DNA of 64,000 nucleotides from UBA4644 sp034933145 (GCA_034933145.1 JAYFOA010000025.1:1-64000), one strand, 5' to 3'. Shown: positions 48,823-57,980, counted from the stretch's first letter. Numbers and translations: made by a program. Notes: generated by a model not told the origin, from the sequence alone.

Positions 48823-50139
48823 ATGTGTGACACCATGATAGCCCCGCCGAAGACCACGGCGGGCGGATATGGCATCTTTGCAAAGAACAGCGACCGTGAC
48901 ACCAACGAGCCGCAATATTTCACCTATATCCCCGCGTCGGATCACGCGCCCGGCGCTCGGGTCCGGTGCACCTATATTGAAATCGGGCAGGCAGCGCACA
49001 CAAACGCCCTCATCCTCAGCAAACCGTCGTGGATTTGGGGCGGCGAGATGGGCGTCAACGAGTTCGGCGTCATCATCGGCAACGAGGCTATCTGGACCCG
49101 AATGCCCTACGGGGACAAGGCACTGATCGGCATGGATTCCCTGCGCATCGCGCTGGAGCGGGGGAACAGCGCGGCGGCGGCAGCGGACGTGATCATCGAC
49201 CTGCTGGAGCAGTATGGCCAGGGTGGAAACTGCTCCTTCGAGGGGGAGTTTCACTACCATAACAGCTACCTGATTGCCGACGCGCGGGACAGCTTTGTCC
49301 TCGAGACCGCTGGGCCTTACTGGGCATTGGAGCGGGTCGGCGGCCTGCGCACGATCTCCAACGTGATGAGCGTTTCGAAATACGAGCGTATCCACCCGGA
49401 GGCGATAGCCTACGCCGTGTCCCATGGCTGGTGTGAGAACGAGCGGGATTTCGACTTCTCCCTGGCCTATCTGGATCAGTTCCGTCGTACGGGACTTGGC
49501 GCCACCTTCCGCGCCCACTGCACCGGCCGCGTCCTGCGGAGTGACGAGGGCCGCGTCGACGTGGAGACGATGAAGCGGGCGCTGCGCAGTCATAACGGCA
49601 ACAACCCCTGGACCGCCAGCGCCTCCAGCGCGCCCTGTATGCACGCCCGGGAGCCCGGCGATTCCCAGTCCACCGCAAGCCTGATTGCCGTCCTTCCGCC
49701 TCGGGGCCCCGCCGCACTCTGGGGCACGGGGATGTCCACCCCCTGCATCGCGCCTTTTAAGCCCTTCTGGTTCGACGCCTTTTCCGACCGGCTGGTCTTC
49801 CCTTACGACCGGCAGGAAGAGGCCATGGAGAGCTGGCTGCTGAGGGAGGGACTCAATCGCGCGTTCCTTGACGGGCGCATCGACGACAGGGCCTATCATG
49901 GGGAGCTGGCCGCGCTGGAGGGCAGCTGGGCCGTACGGGCCGCAGAGCTGGAGGGTCGTCCTGCCCCGGAGCGCAGGACCTTCTGTGAGCAGGTATGCGA
50001 CGAAGAGCGCGCGTTTGTCGACCGCTGGCTCGCCAAAGCAAAGGCGACGCCCGCCGCGCCCCTGGGAGATAAGGACTTCCAGCAGCTATGGGCCGGGTGG
50101 AACGAGGCGCTGGGCCGCGACCGCCGTATCGCGTACTGA
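48823..50139 (+). CDS. C69-family dipeptidase (secernin-like)
   Basis: 438 residues from the ATG at 48823, with GGAGG nine bases upstream. The sequence begins Met-Cys-Asp-Thr-Met, so removal of the initiator Met exposes Cys2 as the Ntn-hydrolase nucleophile. That supports this start over the longer frame. It continues with FAKNSDRDTNEPQ and GVNEFGVIIGNEA, both family signatures. C69 enzymes cleave dipeptides; no signal peptide is present, so it is cytosolic. It is a single-gene unit ended by a bidirectional terminator. Confidence 0.88.
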   Translation: MCDTMIAPPKTTAGGYGIFAKNSDRDTNEPQYFTYIPASDHAPGARVRCTYIEIGQAAHTNALILSKPSWIWGGEMGVNEFGVIIGNEAIWTRMPYGDKALIGMDSLRIALERGNSAAAAADVIIDLLEQYGQGGNCSFEGEFHYHNSYLIADARDSFVLETAGPYWALERVGGLRTISNVMSVSKYERIHPEAIAYAVSHGWCENERDFDFSLAYLDQFRRTGLGATFRAHCTGRVLRSDEGRVDVETMKRALRSHNGNNPWTASASSAPCMHAREPGDSQSTASLIAVLPPRGPAALWGTGMSTPCIAPFKPFWFDAFSDRLVFPYDRQEEAMESWLLREGLNRAFLDGRIDDRAYHGELAALEGSWAVRAAELEGRPAPERRTFCEQVCDEERAFVDRWLAKAKATPAAPLGDKDFQQLWAGWNEALGRDRRIAY

Positions 50140-50182
50140 GTCTGTGGCCGCGGCTTCCTCTTCCGGTATGAAAAAACAAACG

Positions 50183-50217
50183 AAAAAGCCCCGTTCCAGA
50201 AGGAACGGGGCTTTTAT
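50183..50217. terminator. Bidirectional terminator between the C69 gene and rpsT
   Basis: AAAAAGCCCCGTTCC pairs with GGAACGGGGCTTTT around AGAA, bounded by A and T runs. Confidence 0.85.
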
Positions 50218-50225
50218 TTCGGAAA

Positions 50226-50483
50226 TTACTGCGCTTGCTGGGCGTTGAGCTTTTTCGTCAACTGGCTCTTCCGACGCGCGACGGTGTTCTTATGCATAAC
50301 ACCCTTGGCGACCGCCTGATCCAGTCCTTTGACAGCGGCTTTGTACGCAGCCTGAGCTTCATCACCAGTGGCGGCGTCAAACTTCTTTATCTTGGTCTTA
50401 AGGGCCGTTTTGACGGCACGGTTCTTGATATTCCGCTCCCCGGCGACCAAAACGCGCTTTTTCGCAGACTTAATATTGGGCAC
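50226..50483 (-). CDS. rpsT: Ribosomal protein S20
   Basis: 85 residues. The sequence PNIKSAKKRVLVAGERN and the C-terminal MHKNTVARRKSQLTKKLN are S20 signatures. The start is a GTG at 50483 with GGGAGGT upstream. A TTGCAT/TAGAAT promoter is 40 bases upstream. Divergence from gpr is the same as in Bacillus subtilis. Confidence 0.95.
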   Translation of the reverse strand: MPNIKSAKKRVLVAGERNIKNRAVKTALKTKIKKFDAATGDEAQAAYKAAVKGLDQAVAKGVMHKNTVARRKSQLTKKLNAQQAQ

Positions 50484-50522
50484 GATCCTGACCTCCCTTA
50501 CAGCGAAATTTACAGCAGACCT

Positions 50523-50551
50523 ATTCTACCATGCGCAAAAGAGAAATGCAA
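50523..50551 (-). promoter_or_regulatory. Promoter of rpsT
   Basis: On the minus strand, TTGCAT (50546-50551) and TAGAAT (50523-50528) with a 17-base spacer. Confidence 0.65.
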
Positions 50552-50612
50552 GCGCATTTTCGCATAATTTTTGATATGGCACGGAAACTATCGGTAAAAA
50601 GGGGGCATTTTG

Positions 50613-51482
50613 ATGTTTTCAGGCCGCACCGATCTGGCGCTGGAGCGCCGCGACAAGCTTTCAAGTGTACCGGATGGCGTCGCTAGCCGCGAATATGAGG
50701 AAAACGGGCTTCACATCACCCAGATCGACGTGGTGGATGAAGAAGGGGCACGCGCGCTGCAAAAGCCCATGGGTCGGTATCTGACCGCCGCGACCAAGGA
50801 TGAACTGCTGATGGAGGACGACTGGATCTGGAAAACGGCGCAATCGCTGGCCGGCATGCTGCGTCCGCTGCTGCCGAAGCGCGGTGCAGTGCTGACGGTA
50901 GGGCTTGGCAATCGGGCTGTTGCGCCCGATGCGCTGGGGCCGCTTACCATGGAACAGGTCGTTGTCACGCGGCATCTGATTGAAAAAATGCCCAATGAAT
51001 TTGGCGATATGCGCCCGGTCTGTGCGCTGACCACCGGCGTGCTTGGCAGCACGGGTATTGAGACGGCAGAAATCGTACGCGGGGTGATGAAGCAGGTACG
51101 GCCAAAGGCGATCATTGCGGTAGACGCACTGGCGGCACGTTCGCTGGAACGGCTGTGCCGTACCTTCCAGATCTCCGATACCGGCATTACGCCGGGCAGC
51201 GGCGCCTGCAACCCGCGGGAGGCGCTGGATATCACGGCGCTGGGGGTGCCGGTCATTGCCGCCGGCGTGCCTACCGTGGTGGACGCGCTGACCCTGTGCG
51301 CCGATTTGGTCGGAGACGGCGCTGACCCGCCGGAGAAGGCCCTGCCGGCCGCCCAGATGCTGGTGTCTCCAAAGGATGTGGACATCCGCGTCCGCAAATG
51401 CGCGAAAGTTTTGGGCTATGCGATCAATTTGGCCCTTCAGGGAGATATGACAGCGGCAGAGATCGAGCAGTTTTTAAGCTGA
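50613..51482 (+). CDS. gpr: GPR germination protease
   Basis: 289 residues from the ATG at 50613. It matches GPR, the A25 aspartic protease that degrades small acid-soluble proteins during germination: RTDLALERRDKL, VLTVGLGNRAVAPDALGP, VCALTTGVLGSTGIET and GITPGSGACNPREALD. GPR is made as a zymogen and processed near the N-terminus. The rpsT/gpr/spoIIP order is conserved in endospore formers. GPR is normally under sigma-G control; I did not identify a convincing sigma-G box. Confidence 0.93.
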   Translation: MFSGRTDLALERRDKLSSVPDGVASREYEENGLHITQIDVVDEEGARALQKPMGRYLTAATKDELLMEDDWIWKTAQSLAGMLRPLLPKRGAVLTVGLGNRAVAPDALGPLTMEQVVVTRHLIEKMPNEFGDMRPVCALTTGVLGSTGIETAEIVRGVMKQVRPKAIIAVDALAARSLERLCRTFQISDTGITPGSGACNPREALDITALGVPVIAAGVPTVVDALTLCADLVGDGADPPEKALPAAQMLVSPKDVDIRVRKCAKVLGYAINLALQGDMTAAEIEQFLS

Positions 51483-51625
51483 CGGCATTTTGTCGGGGAT
51501 AGTGCTGATCGAATAAAAACGCCGGATCCCTTGGCAGACGCCTTTCTGGCGGCACAGCAAAAGGTTGTCCGCGGCGAGCATATTTTTTGTGGTTTGCGCA
51601 TAAAGTCTGCACAGGAGGAACCGTT

Positions 51626-52660
51626 ATGCCTTCTGCCAGACCGATCAATCCGTACCCGGCGCCGCGCCGGTGGATGCTGATACTTCCCGCCGCCGTGATG
51701 CTGGCGGCGGCCATTCTTTTGCCGCCGCGCGCGGCACAGGCACAGCCGCCGCAGCCCGATCTTCCGGCGGCAGATGAACAGCTGGCGCCTGCCCTTCCCG
51801 ACGAGGAACTGCCCGAGACCGCCGTTATTGAAAGTATTCTGCCCGACCTGAGCCTGGTCGATCCCCCGGCGACCAACGAATCGGAACCCGACGCCACCCC
51901 GGTGGTCGTTGTAAAGGATGGGGAGAGCAGCAGCGGCGGCACGGTATATTTCCGTAACGAAACCGACTATGCAATCGATACCGCCGCCATGCTGAAGTCT
52001 CCCTGCCCCGTTTCCCTTGGCAAAAGCGGTGTACAGGTGCTCATCATGCACACGCACGGAACCGAGGCCTATACTCAGACAAAGGCGAATCCTTATACAG
52101 AAAGTGACCCATACCGCACAACCGACAGCCAACACAACATGCTGCGTGTGGGACAAGAGATCACCGATATTTTGAACAGCCGGGGTATCTCCACGGTCCA
52201 CTCCACGACGCTCAACGATTATCCCGCTTATAATGGCTGTTATACGCGCGCACTTACGGATATCAAAAGCTATGTGGAAAAATACCCGTCCATCCGCGTG
52301 ATCATTGACGTTCACCGGGACGCGTTGTCTACTGGGACGACGGCCTATAAGACCGTCGCAAATGTAAACGGGCAGCAGACAGCACAGCTTCTTTTCGTCA
52401 CCGGCACCAACGCCGGCGGATTGACCCATGACAACTGGCGGCAGAATATGACGTACCAGGTACAGCTCCATGACCTGCTGAATACACTGTATCCCGGCAT
52501 CATGCGGCCCATGAGCGTCCGAAAGGGACGGTTTAACGAGCATGTCCGCACCGGCAGTATGCTGTTGGAGGTAGGGACCAATGGAAATACATTGGAAGAG
52601 GCGCTGGCCGCGGCACGCATTTTTGCCAATGTGCTGGCGGATCAGCTGCTGGGGGAATAG
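51626..52660 (+). CDS. spoIIP: Stage II sporulation protein P
   Basis: 344 residues from the ATG at 51626, with AGGAGG upstream. An N-terminal membrane anchor (about 15-38) is followed by a Pro/Ala/Glu-rich spacer. The amidase/endopeptidase domain carries VLIMHTHGTEAY, IIDVHRDAL and MLLEVGTNGN, the zinc-site and catalytic residues of SpoIIP. With SpoIID and SpoIIM it thins peptidoglycan for engulfment of the forespore. Only SpoIIP is present here. It is likely co-expressed after gpr but is separated by 143 bases. Confidence 0.92.
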   Translation: MPSARPINPYPAPRRWMLILPAAVMLAAAILLPPRAAQAQPPQPDLPAADEQLAPALPDEELPETAVIESILPDLSLVDPPATNESEPDATPVVVVKDGESSSGGTVYFRNETDYAIDTAAMLKSPCPVSLGKSGVQVLIMHTHGTEAYTQTKANPYTESDPYRTTDSQHNMLRVGQEITDILNSRGISTVHSTTLNDYPAYNGCYTRALTDIKSYVEKYPSIRVIIDVHRDALSTGTTAYKTVANVNGQQTAQLLFVTGTNAGGLTHDNWRQNMTYQVQLHDLLNTLYPGIMRPMSVRKGRFNEHVRTGSMLLEVGTNGNTLEEALAAARIFANVLADQLLGE

Positions 52661-52686
52661 TAAATAACCGCACGCTTTAACTTTTA

Positions 52687-52719
52687 CAGACCGACACATG
52701 TGAGGCATGTGCCGGTCTG
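52687..52719 (+). terminator. Hairpin after spoIIP
   Basis: CAGACCG-CACATG pairs with CATGTG-CGGTCTG around a small loop (one mismatch). It lacks a T run. Confidence 0.5.
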
Positions 52720-52753
52720 CGCATTTCCCGGCCGGCACCGCAAAGGGAGGATC

Positions 52754-52782
52754 TTGCGGGATCCCGGACAAAGGAATATAAT
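52754..52782 (+). promoter_or_regulatory. Promoter of the GNAT-methyltransferase pair
   Basis: TTGCGG (52754-52759), a 17-base spacer and a perfect TATAAT (52777-52782), about 35 bases before the start codon. Confidence 0.65.
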
Positions 52783-52819
52783 GGATAAACCAAAATAAAA
52801 CAAAGGGAGGGACCATCAG

Positions 52820-53425
52820 ATGGAGATCACAGTCCGTCGGGAGGCAGAAAAAGATTATCGCGAGGTTGAAGAGCTTACGCGGGCCGCTTTCTCGTATCCC
52901 GGCCGCATAGAGCATGGCGGCGCCGGATGTCCGTTTGAGCATTGGATGGTTCATGCCCTCCGCGAAAAAGATGGGATTCGGGAACTCAGCTATGTTGCGG
53001 AGGCCGAGGGCCGCCTTGCCGGCCATATTATATACAGCAGTGCCCGGGTGGAAACGCCCACTGGGGAGCGCGTGCCGGTGCTCAATTTCGGTCCCCTCAG
53101 CGTGCGGCCGGAATATCAGCGCCGCGGCGTAGGCAAGGCGCTGATGCATACAACGATTGCCCGCGCAAGGGAGCTCGGATACGGCGCAATATTGTTTTTC
53201 GGACGTCCGGAATATTACCCGCAGTTTGGGTTTGCTGAGGCCGCGGCATTTGGCATCACAGATCGCAATGGGAAAAATTACCCCGCTTTTATGGCGATGG
53301 AGCTGAAACCGGGATACTTACGCGGCATACACGGGAAATTTTATGAATCTCCGATCTATGACGACCGTCTGAACGTGGAAGCTGTCAAAAAATATGACAG
53401 ACTGTTTATGAGAAGCGCTGTATGA
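52820..53425 (+). CDS. GNAT acetyltransferase (YhbS-like)
   Basis: 201 residues. The central domain holds NFGPLSVRPEYQRRGVGKALM with the acetyl-CoA loop and a C-terminal FFGRPEYYPQFGFAEAAAFGI. This arrangement is typical of YhbS-type N-acetyltransferases. The stop overlaps the next start, so it is coupled to a methyltransferase. AGGGAGGGA precedes the ATG. Confidence 0.85.
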   Translation: MEITVRREAEKDYREVEELTRAAFSYPGRIEHGGAGCPFEHWMVHALREKDGIRELSYVAEAEGRLAGHIIYSSARVETPTGERVPVLNFGPLSVRPEYQRRGVGKALMHTTIARARELGYGAILFFGRPEYYPQFGFAEAAAFGITDRNGKNYPAFMAMELKPGYLRGIHGKFYESPIYDDRLNVEAVKKYDRLFMRSAV

Positions 53426-53961
53426 CGCGAATTGCGATAAGAAAAGAAATTCGGGGGAATATCCTTGATCTGGGCGGCGGCGGGGAAGGCGTCATCGGGC
53501 GTGTTTACGGCCCCCGGGTCACTGCGATCGACAGCCGGCAGGAGGAGCTGGATGAGGCGCCGAAGGGACCCCGGAAACTTTTGATGGACGCCCGCACCCT
53601 TTCCTTTGCCGACGGTACGTTTGATAACGCGACAGCCTTTTATTTCTTTATGTATCTGGATGAGGACGCCCGCCGCTCAGTCATGCAGGAGACGTACCGG
53701 GTTTTAAAGCCGGGCGGACGCTTTTATATCTGGGATGCGGACATGGAGACGGCCGATCCGTTTCTCGTAGAGCTGTATATCGATGCCGGGGGCACGGAGA
53801 TTCATACCACCTATGGCATCTATAAAAAGGACCCGGTGCAGGATTCCGGGATTATCGCGGCGGCTGCCGGCTGCGTAGGATTTCAGCTGATCAGGCAGAC
53901 CGCGGCTGAGGGACAGTTCGCCCTGTGCTTAAAAAAACCGGGCGGAGAAGACAAAATATAA
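53422..53961 (+). CDS. Class I SAM-dependent methyltransferase
   Basis: 179 residues. Motif I NILDLGGGGEGVIG lies at the N-terminus, motif post-I AIDSRQEELDEAP follows, and LSFADGTFDNATAFYFFMYL and RVLKPGGRFYIWD are the methyltransferase-11 signatures. Substrate unknown. The start overlaps the GNAT stop by four bases, so both may modify the same compound. Confidence 0.82.
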   Translation: MTRIAIRKEIRGNILDLGGGGEGVIGRVYGPRVTAIDSRQEELDEAPKGPRKLLMDARTLSFADGTFDNATAFYFFMYLDEDARRSVMQETYRVLKPGGRFYIWDADMETADPFLVELYIDAGGTEIHTTYGIYKKDPVQDSGIIAAAAGCVGFQLIRQTAAEGQFALCLKKPGGEDKI

Positions 53962-54004
53962 AATATGGCCCGGTGTGGGATCCCCCCCGCACCGGGCCAT
54001 ATTT
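53961..54004. terminator. Bidirectional terminator
   Basis: AAATATGGCCCGGTG pairs with CACCGGGCCATATTT. It lies between the convergent methyltransferase and cyclophilin genes. Confidence 0.8.
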
Positions 54005-54013
54005 ATGCCAAAG

Positions 54014-54481
54014 TTATTCCACCGTGACGGACTTCATTACGGGCGTTTTCCCGTATTTGCCGCGGACAATTTCATCCGCAATATCCATGCCGGAGGTGAT
54101 CCGGCCGAAGGCGGCATAGTCACCGTCCAGATGGGGTGCCTCATCGAGCATGATGAAAAACTGACTGCCCGCCGAGTTAGGATTCGCGGTGCGCGCCCAG
54201 GACAGCACGCCGCGGGTGTGTTTCAGATCGTTCTTAAAACCGTTGCTGCGAAATTCGCCGGGGATCGTCCAGCCCGGACCGCCGGTGCCGTTTCCCTTGG
54301 GGTCGCCGCCCTGGATAACAAAGCCCGGAACGACCCGGTGAAAGGTCAGGCCGTCATAAAACCCGCTCTTCGCCAGCTTGACGAAATTTTCAACCGACTT
54401 CGGCGCGGTTTCAGGATAGAGTTCCAGCTCCATCACTGCACCGTCTTCCATTGTGATCGTACCTTTCATAATCGTCGCCAT
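54014..54481 (-). CDS. Cyclophilin-type peptidyl-prolyl isomerase
   Basis: 155 residues. The cyclophilin core is shown by ETAPKSVENFVKLAKSGFYDG, FHRVVPGFVIQGGDPKGNGTG and SQFFIMLDEAPHLDG. The active-site Arg is in HRV and the Phe/Gln residues are present. It speeds proline isomerisation in the cytosol, as no signal peptide is present. GGAGGA lies upstream. A 15-base dyad overlaps its -10 box. Confidence 0.92.
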   Translation of the reverse strand: MATIMKGTITMEDGAVMELELYPETAPKSVENFVKLAKSGFYDGLTFHRVVPGFVIQGGDPKGNGTGGPGWTIPGEFRSNGFKNDLKHTRGVLSWARTANPNSAGSQFFIMLDEAPHLDGDYAAFGRITSGMDIADEIVRGKYGKTPVMKSVTVE

Positions 54482-54502
54482 ATTGCGTTCCTCCTAGCGT
54501 TA

Positions 54503-54517
54503 GTATTCTCAGAATAC
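54503..54517. promoter_or_regulatory. Dyad over the -10 box of the cyclophilin gene
   Basis: GTATTCT-C-AGAATAC is a perfect 15-base palindrome overlapping the -10 box at 54511-54516. This is a typical repressor position. Confidence 0.45.
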
Positions 54518-54539
54518 CTTTCAAAATGCCGGTTGTCAA
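54511..54539 (-). promoter_or_regulatory. Promoter of the cyclophilin gene
   Basis: On the minus strand, TTGACA (54534-54539) and TATTCT (54511-54516) with a 17-base spacer. Confidence 0.65.
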
Positions 54540-54603
54540 TTCGCAAAGGGAAAAGCTTTTGCATAGAATGGAGCAAATCTGCTTCATTTTGGGGGAACGG
54601 GAC

Positions 54604-55677
54604 ATGGCAAATGGAAATGTAGCCTTTTTTATGGGCGCGAATACAAAGAACGGGTTTTATTCGCTGATGGATACGCTGCATGACGAACGGGACATTGAGC
54701 GTATCTACATGATCAAAAGCGGACCCGGCTGCGGAAAATCAGCCGTGTTGCGGAAGCTGGGAGATGCGCTGGAAGGCGATGGACGGCGGGAGGACCTCTA
54801 CTGCTCCGGCGACCCGAGATCGCTGGACGGCACGGTGCTGCACGGCATCCGGGCTGCACTGCTGGATGGCACGGCACCCCATGTACATGAGCCGGACTTT
54901 CCGGGGGCATCCGGCGACTATCTCCCGCTGCCGCCGCTGAAAAACGCCCGCGAGCTGCGGGAAGAGTATCCGGCGCTTCTGGCACTGTCCGCTGCTATGA
55001 AGGCGCATTACGCCGCCGCCTACCGGCAGATCAAGGCCGCGGCGCTGACGGAGGAAAGCCTGCGGCGGCTTTTGCTGCCTCTGTATCTGGAAAATAAGCT
55101 GACCCGCCGCGCTGCCGGTATCCTGACCCGCGAGCTTCCGAAGAAAAAGGGCGCCGCGGGCATCCTCCGCCAGCGCTTCCTCGACGGCATTACACCGGAC
55201 GGGCGGATGTTCATGCGGAAGACGGTGGAGGCACTGTGTCCGCGGATCATTCTGCTGGAGGATCGGTTCGGCTTCGGCGCGCAGATGCTGGAGATCCTTC
55301 GGGACGGCGCGTTGGCGCGGGGGTATGAAGTTTATGCCTGCCCCTGTCCTCTTGATCCGACACGTCTGCTGCATCTTCTGCTTCCGGAGGCAGGCCTTGC
55401 CTTTATCTCCGAGGACGGAACACGGATGCCGGACTGCACGCCTTACCGCCGAATCCGGGTGGACGCCTACGCGCCGGCGGAATGCCTGCGTACCGTCCGC
55501 GGACGGGTGCGGACGCTTCAGCGCTTGCGGGACGGACTGATGGAGGATGCGATCGCGGAGATTGACGCGGCGCATGCCCTCCATGACCGGGTCGAGGACA
55601 TCTATCGGCCGCATGTGGACTTTGACGCACAGGACGGCGCGGTGGCGGCGCTGGCGGCACGGATCCGTATCGAATAA
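54604..55677 (+). CDS. P-loop ATPase of the PRK06851 type
   Basis: 357 residues from the ATG at 54604; a longer frame begins at 54526 without a ribosome binding site. It has an early motif GNVAFFMGANTKNGFYSLM, a P-loop MIKSGPGCGKSAVLRKLGDAL near 42-55, and a second conserved block around ILLEDRFGFGAQML. The family is common in spore-forming Clostridia and Bacilli and has duplicated P-loop-like halves; its role is unknown. It is divergent from cyclophilin. Confidence 0.72.
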   Translation: MANGNVAFFMGANTKNGFYSLMDTLHDERDIERIYMIKSGPGCGKSAVLRKLGDALEGDGRREDLYCSGDPRSLDGTVLHGIRAALLDGTAPHVHEPDFPGASGDYLPLPPLKNARELREEYPALLALSAAMKAHYAAAYRQIKAAALTEESLRRLLLPLYLENKLTRRAAGILTRELPKKKGAAGILRQRFLDGITPDGRMFMRKTVEALCPRIILLEDRFGFGAQMLEILRDGALARGYEVYACPCPLDPTRLLHLLLPEAGLAFISEDGTRMPDCTPYRRIRVDAYAPAECLRTVRGRVRTLQRLRDGLMEDAIAEIDAAHALHDRVEDIYRPHVDFDAQDGAVAALAARIRIE

Positions 55678-55844
55678 TGCTTGTGCTCCCGCCGCCGCCG
55701 TGGTAAACTGAGGGGGTTATCAAGACGGCGGGTTTCGACACAGACAGAGCGGATGCAGGGCACGGGAAGACCGGGCGGCACGGCATGCGGATGGGTTGAT
55801 TATGCGGACATTGCGCCGTGCCGCCGGGACGAGGTGTCGTAATC

Positions 55845-56918
55845 ATGAAAGAATTCCGTACTTCCCGGTTGGCACTGACGGCCTCCGGCTGTTTTCTGGG
55901 CGCGGGTTATGTCTCCGGGCAGGAGCTTTGGCGCTTCTTCGGCGCATTCGGCCTGCGGGGGCTTTGGGGCCGAGTATTGGCGCTGGCGATCCAGCTTTTG
56001 TTCGTTATTCTGCTGCTGCGCCTGGGACAGAAGACCGGGGTTTCATCCCTTGACCGGATGCTGGTCCCCGGGGAGCACCCCGTGCTGCACCGGCTGGCCG
56101 GCGGCGCGCAGGTCTTATTCCTGTTCGGCGTCTTTGTCGTGATGGCCGCGGGGGCGGGCGCGCTGGTGCGCCAGCTTTTCTCCCTGCCGGCCTGGCTGGG
56201 CGGCGCATTGTTCTGCGCGGCAGTCACGGTCATTTCTTTCCGCGGGATGGATGGATTGGCACGGGTATGCGCCGTTCTGGTGCCCGGAATGGTAGTGGTC
56301 ACGCTGCTGATCTCTGCCCTTACGCTCTGGCGTACGGGGATTTCCGTTGTCGGGGCACTGGAGCCGACCAATACAAACCCTATGCTGCCCTCTTGGCCGG
56401 TAGCGGCTTTGACGTATGTGTCCTATAATATTTTCGGCGCTATCGGCGTGCTTACCCCTATCGGGCCTCATGTACCCGACGCAAAAACGGCGTATCGGGG
56501 CTCGGCTTTCAGCGTGCTGCTTTTGCTGCTGATATCCGCCGGGATTCTGCTGGCGATGGCCGCCGCGCCGTCGTCTGCGCTGACGGAGCTGCCCATGCTG
56601 TCGCTGGCCAGCGGCTTGTCACCCATAGTAGGCTATATGTACGCAGCACTGCTCATATGCGGGATGCTGGGTACAAGCGTGTCCTTCTGCGTCGCAATTA
56701 TCTATTATTTGCTCGGCCGGTCCCCGGCACTGGTGGCGCGCAAGCGTCTGCTGACCGCCGCTTTGGCCGCTATGGCTTTCTTTGGCAGTTTGCTGGGCTT
56801 TGGTGACCTGATCGGCACAGTGTATCCGGCTTTCGGCTATCTGGGCTTTGCCGCCATGGCATGCATTCTGGCGCACTGGATCAGGGTAAAGCGGGCGGAA
56901 CGTAGCGCGGCACAATAG
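55845..56918 (+). CDS. YkvI-like membrane transporter (COG3949)
   Basis: 357 residues from the ATG at 55845, after GAGGTG. Ten or so membrane helices are evident. The first helix has the motif ALTASGCFLGAGYVSGQE with the unwound GAGxxSGQE of LeuT-fold transporters, as in the YkvI and BrnQ relatives. The substrate is unknown; an amino acid or cation-coupled solute is likely. It is the last intact gene before the decaying region. Confidence 0.82.
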   Translation: MKEFRTSRLALTASGCFLGAGYVSGQELWRFFGAFGLRGLWGRVLALAIQLLFVILLLRLGQKTGVSSLDRMLVPGEHPVLHRLAGGAQVLFLFGVFVVMAAGAGALVRQLFSLPAWLGGALFCAAVTVISFRGMDGLARVCAVLVPGMVVVTLLISALTLWRTGISVVGALEPTNTNPMLPSWPVAALTYVSYNIFGAIGVLTPIGPHVPDAKTAYRGSAFSVLLLLLISAGILLAMAAAPSSALTELPMLSLASGLSPIVGYMYAALLICGMLGTSVSFCVAIIYYLLGRSPALVARKRLLTAALAAMAFFGSLLGFGDLIGTVYPAFGYLGFAAMACILAHWIRVKRAERSAAQ

Positions 56919-56944
56919 AGGAAAATTTGCTTCTGTAAATTGCA

Positions 56945-56986
56945 AAAGGGTGCTTTTGACCAACCGACGGTCAAAAGCACCCTTTA
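56945..56986 (+). terminator. Strong terminator after the YkvI-like gene
   Basis: AAGGGTGCTTTTGAC pairs with GTCAAAAGCACCCTT, a 15-bp perfect stem followed by TTATG. Confidence 0.8.
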
Positions 56987-57086
56987 TGTGTAGCCCGCGT
57001 GACAACCTCAAAGCAAAACACGATTCACGATATAACAGTTACCGTCCGATTATTTAAAAGGCAAGGGATAACAGTAGCAGTGCCCC

Positions 57087-57239
57087 TCAGTCATCAATCG
57101 CAACGGTCCAGGTGGGGCCGCCCTGCTGACCAAAGACCATAGACAGCATACCGTATTCCTCCGAACCGGCATATGTCGCTGTCAGTGCGGACAATTTCCT
57201 ATCACCCAGGGAATAAATAAGCAAATTATCCCGGCTCAT
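57087..57239 (-). CDS. Orphan 50-codon ORF, probably the 3' piece of a broken gene
   Basis: The ATG at 57239 overlaps the stop of the frameshifted lipoprotein as ATGA. It encodes a soluble peptide containing LSALTATYAGSEEYGMLS and ending VFGQQGGPTWTVAIDD. It has no ribosome binding site of its own beyond the overlap. Either it is a small coupled gene or the C-terminal piece of the same broken gene. No family is recognised. Confidence 0.4.
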   Translation of the reverse strand: MSRDNLLIYSLGDRKLSALTATYAGSEEYGMLSMVFGQQGGPTWTVAIDD

Positions 57240-57621
57240 TCTTTAAAATAGTCAAAGCCGTACTGCGGCGCGATAAAAGCCGGCCGGTAGGAAGCGGCGT
57301 GCTCTGCCGTATCGTGATCCTGCAGCCAGCCGTCCACTGCGTCCAGCAGCACCGGCAGGGCGGAGGCAGGCAGCACCGAGCTTTTTTCGGACGATGCGGC
57401 ATCCGTCTTCGTTTTGCCGTTCGCATACGTAATTTTGGTGAAATCCGCGTCTTTTTGGACTATCAGCGCGGCGTTCGTGACTTTGCCGTCCGTTACCTCA
57501 AACGTGGCTTCACATACGGACGCGTCGGAAAGCCCCTCCGGCAGCCAGCGGCGGAATCGGTTTTCGTGCAGGCAGGAAGGAGCAGCAAAAGCGCGAGCGC
57601 GAGCAGAAGGGATTTTTTCAT
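57236..57621 (-). pseudogene. Frameshifted lipoprotein gene
   Basis: The frame from the ATG at 57621 gives a signal peptide with the lipobox LPAC (cysteine near residue 17), then runs only to about residue 40 before TAA. A different frame, entered near 57560, continues with RFRRWLPEGLSDASVCEATF, KVTNAALIVQKD and FDYFKE to a TGA at 57236. The second part reads as a normal globular domain, so a one-base indel near 57560-57575 has split one gene. It may be a sequencing error or true decay. Confidence 0.6.
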
Positions 57622-57718
57622 GGGAAAAATCCTTCTTTAATTAGTTGGCTATGTCACTTCATATAATTGATAAAAAGAAATTTTTATACGGGAGTGTTCC
57701 CCCCCTATAAACTTGAAT

Positions 57719-57925
57719 TCAAATGTCATCTTCATCGCTGTATCTTTTTTTATAGCGATTCATATTTACAATCCCAACGACAAACGAGACAACAATATTG
57801 AGAAATTGAATTATAATAAGCCAGTTAGGTAGAGCACTGTGAATGAAATTACTGCAGAATGTTATTAACCACATTCCAGATGTCACAAACCAAAGAATAT
57901 ACCACCGAATTCCTTTCTTTTTCAC
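57719..57925 (-). CDS. Small AT-rich two-helix membrane protein
   Basis: 68 residues. It starts at a GTG with GGGAGG nine bases upstream. Two hydrophobic helices at about 8-28 and 33-54 are bounded by basic residues (MKKKGIRW, NRYKKRY) and an acidic tail. AT-rich codons contrast with the surrounding genes, suggesting transfer. No family is recognised. It lies next to the transposase remnant. Confidence 0.55.
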   Translation of the reverse strand: MKKKGIRWYILWFVTSGMWLITFCSNFIHSALPNWLIIIQFLNIVVSFVVGIVNMNRYKKRYSDEDDI

Positions 57926-57980
57926 CTGAGTCTACCTCCCAAATCTTATTTTGCCGCCGATGGAATTACTGGTCTGTTGG

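Noticed and set aside
51437..53149. 570-codon minus-strand open frame opposite spoIIP and the GNAT gene
   Set aside because: SpoIIP and GNAT motifs are clear on the plus strand; the antisense product has no recognisable motif.
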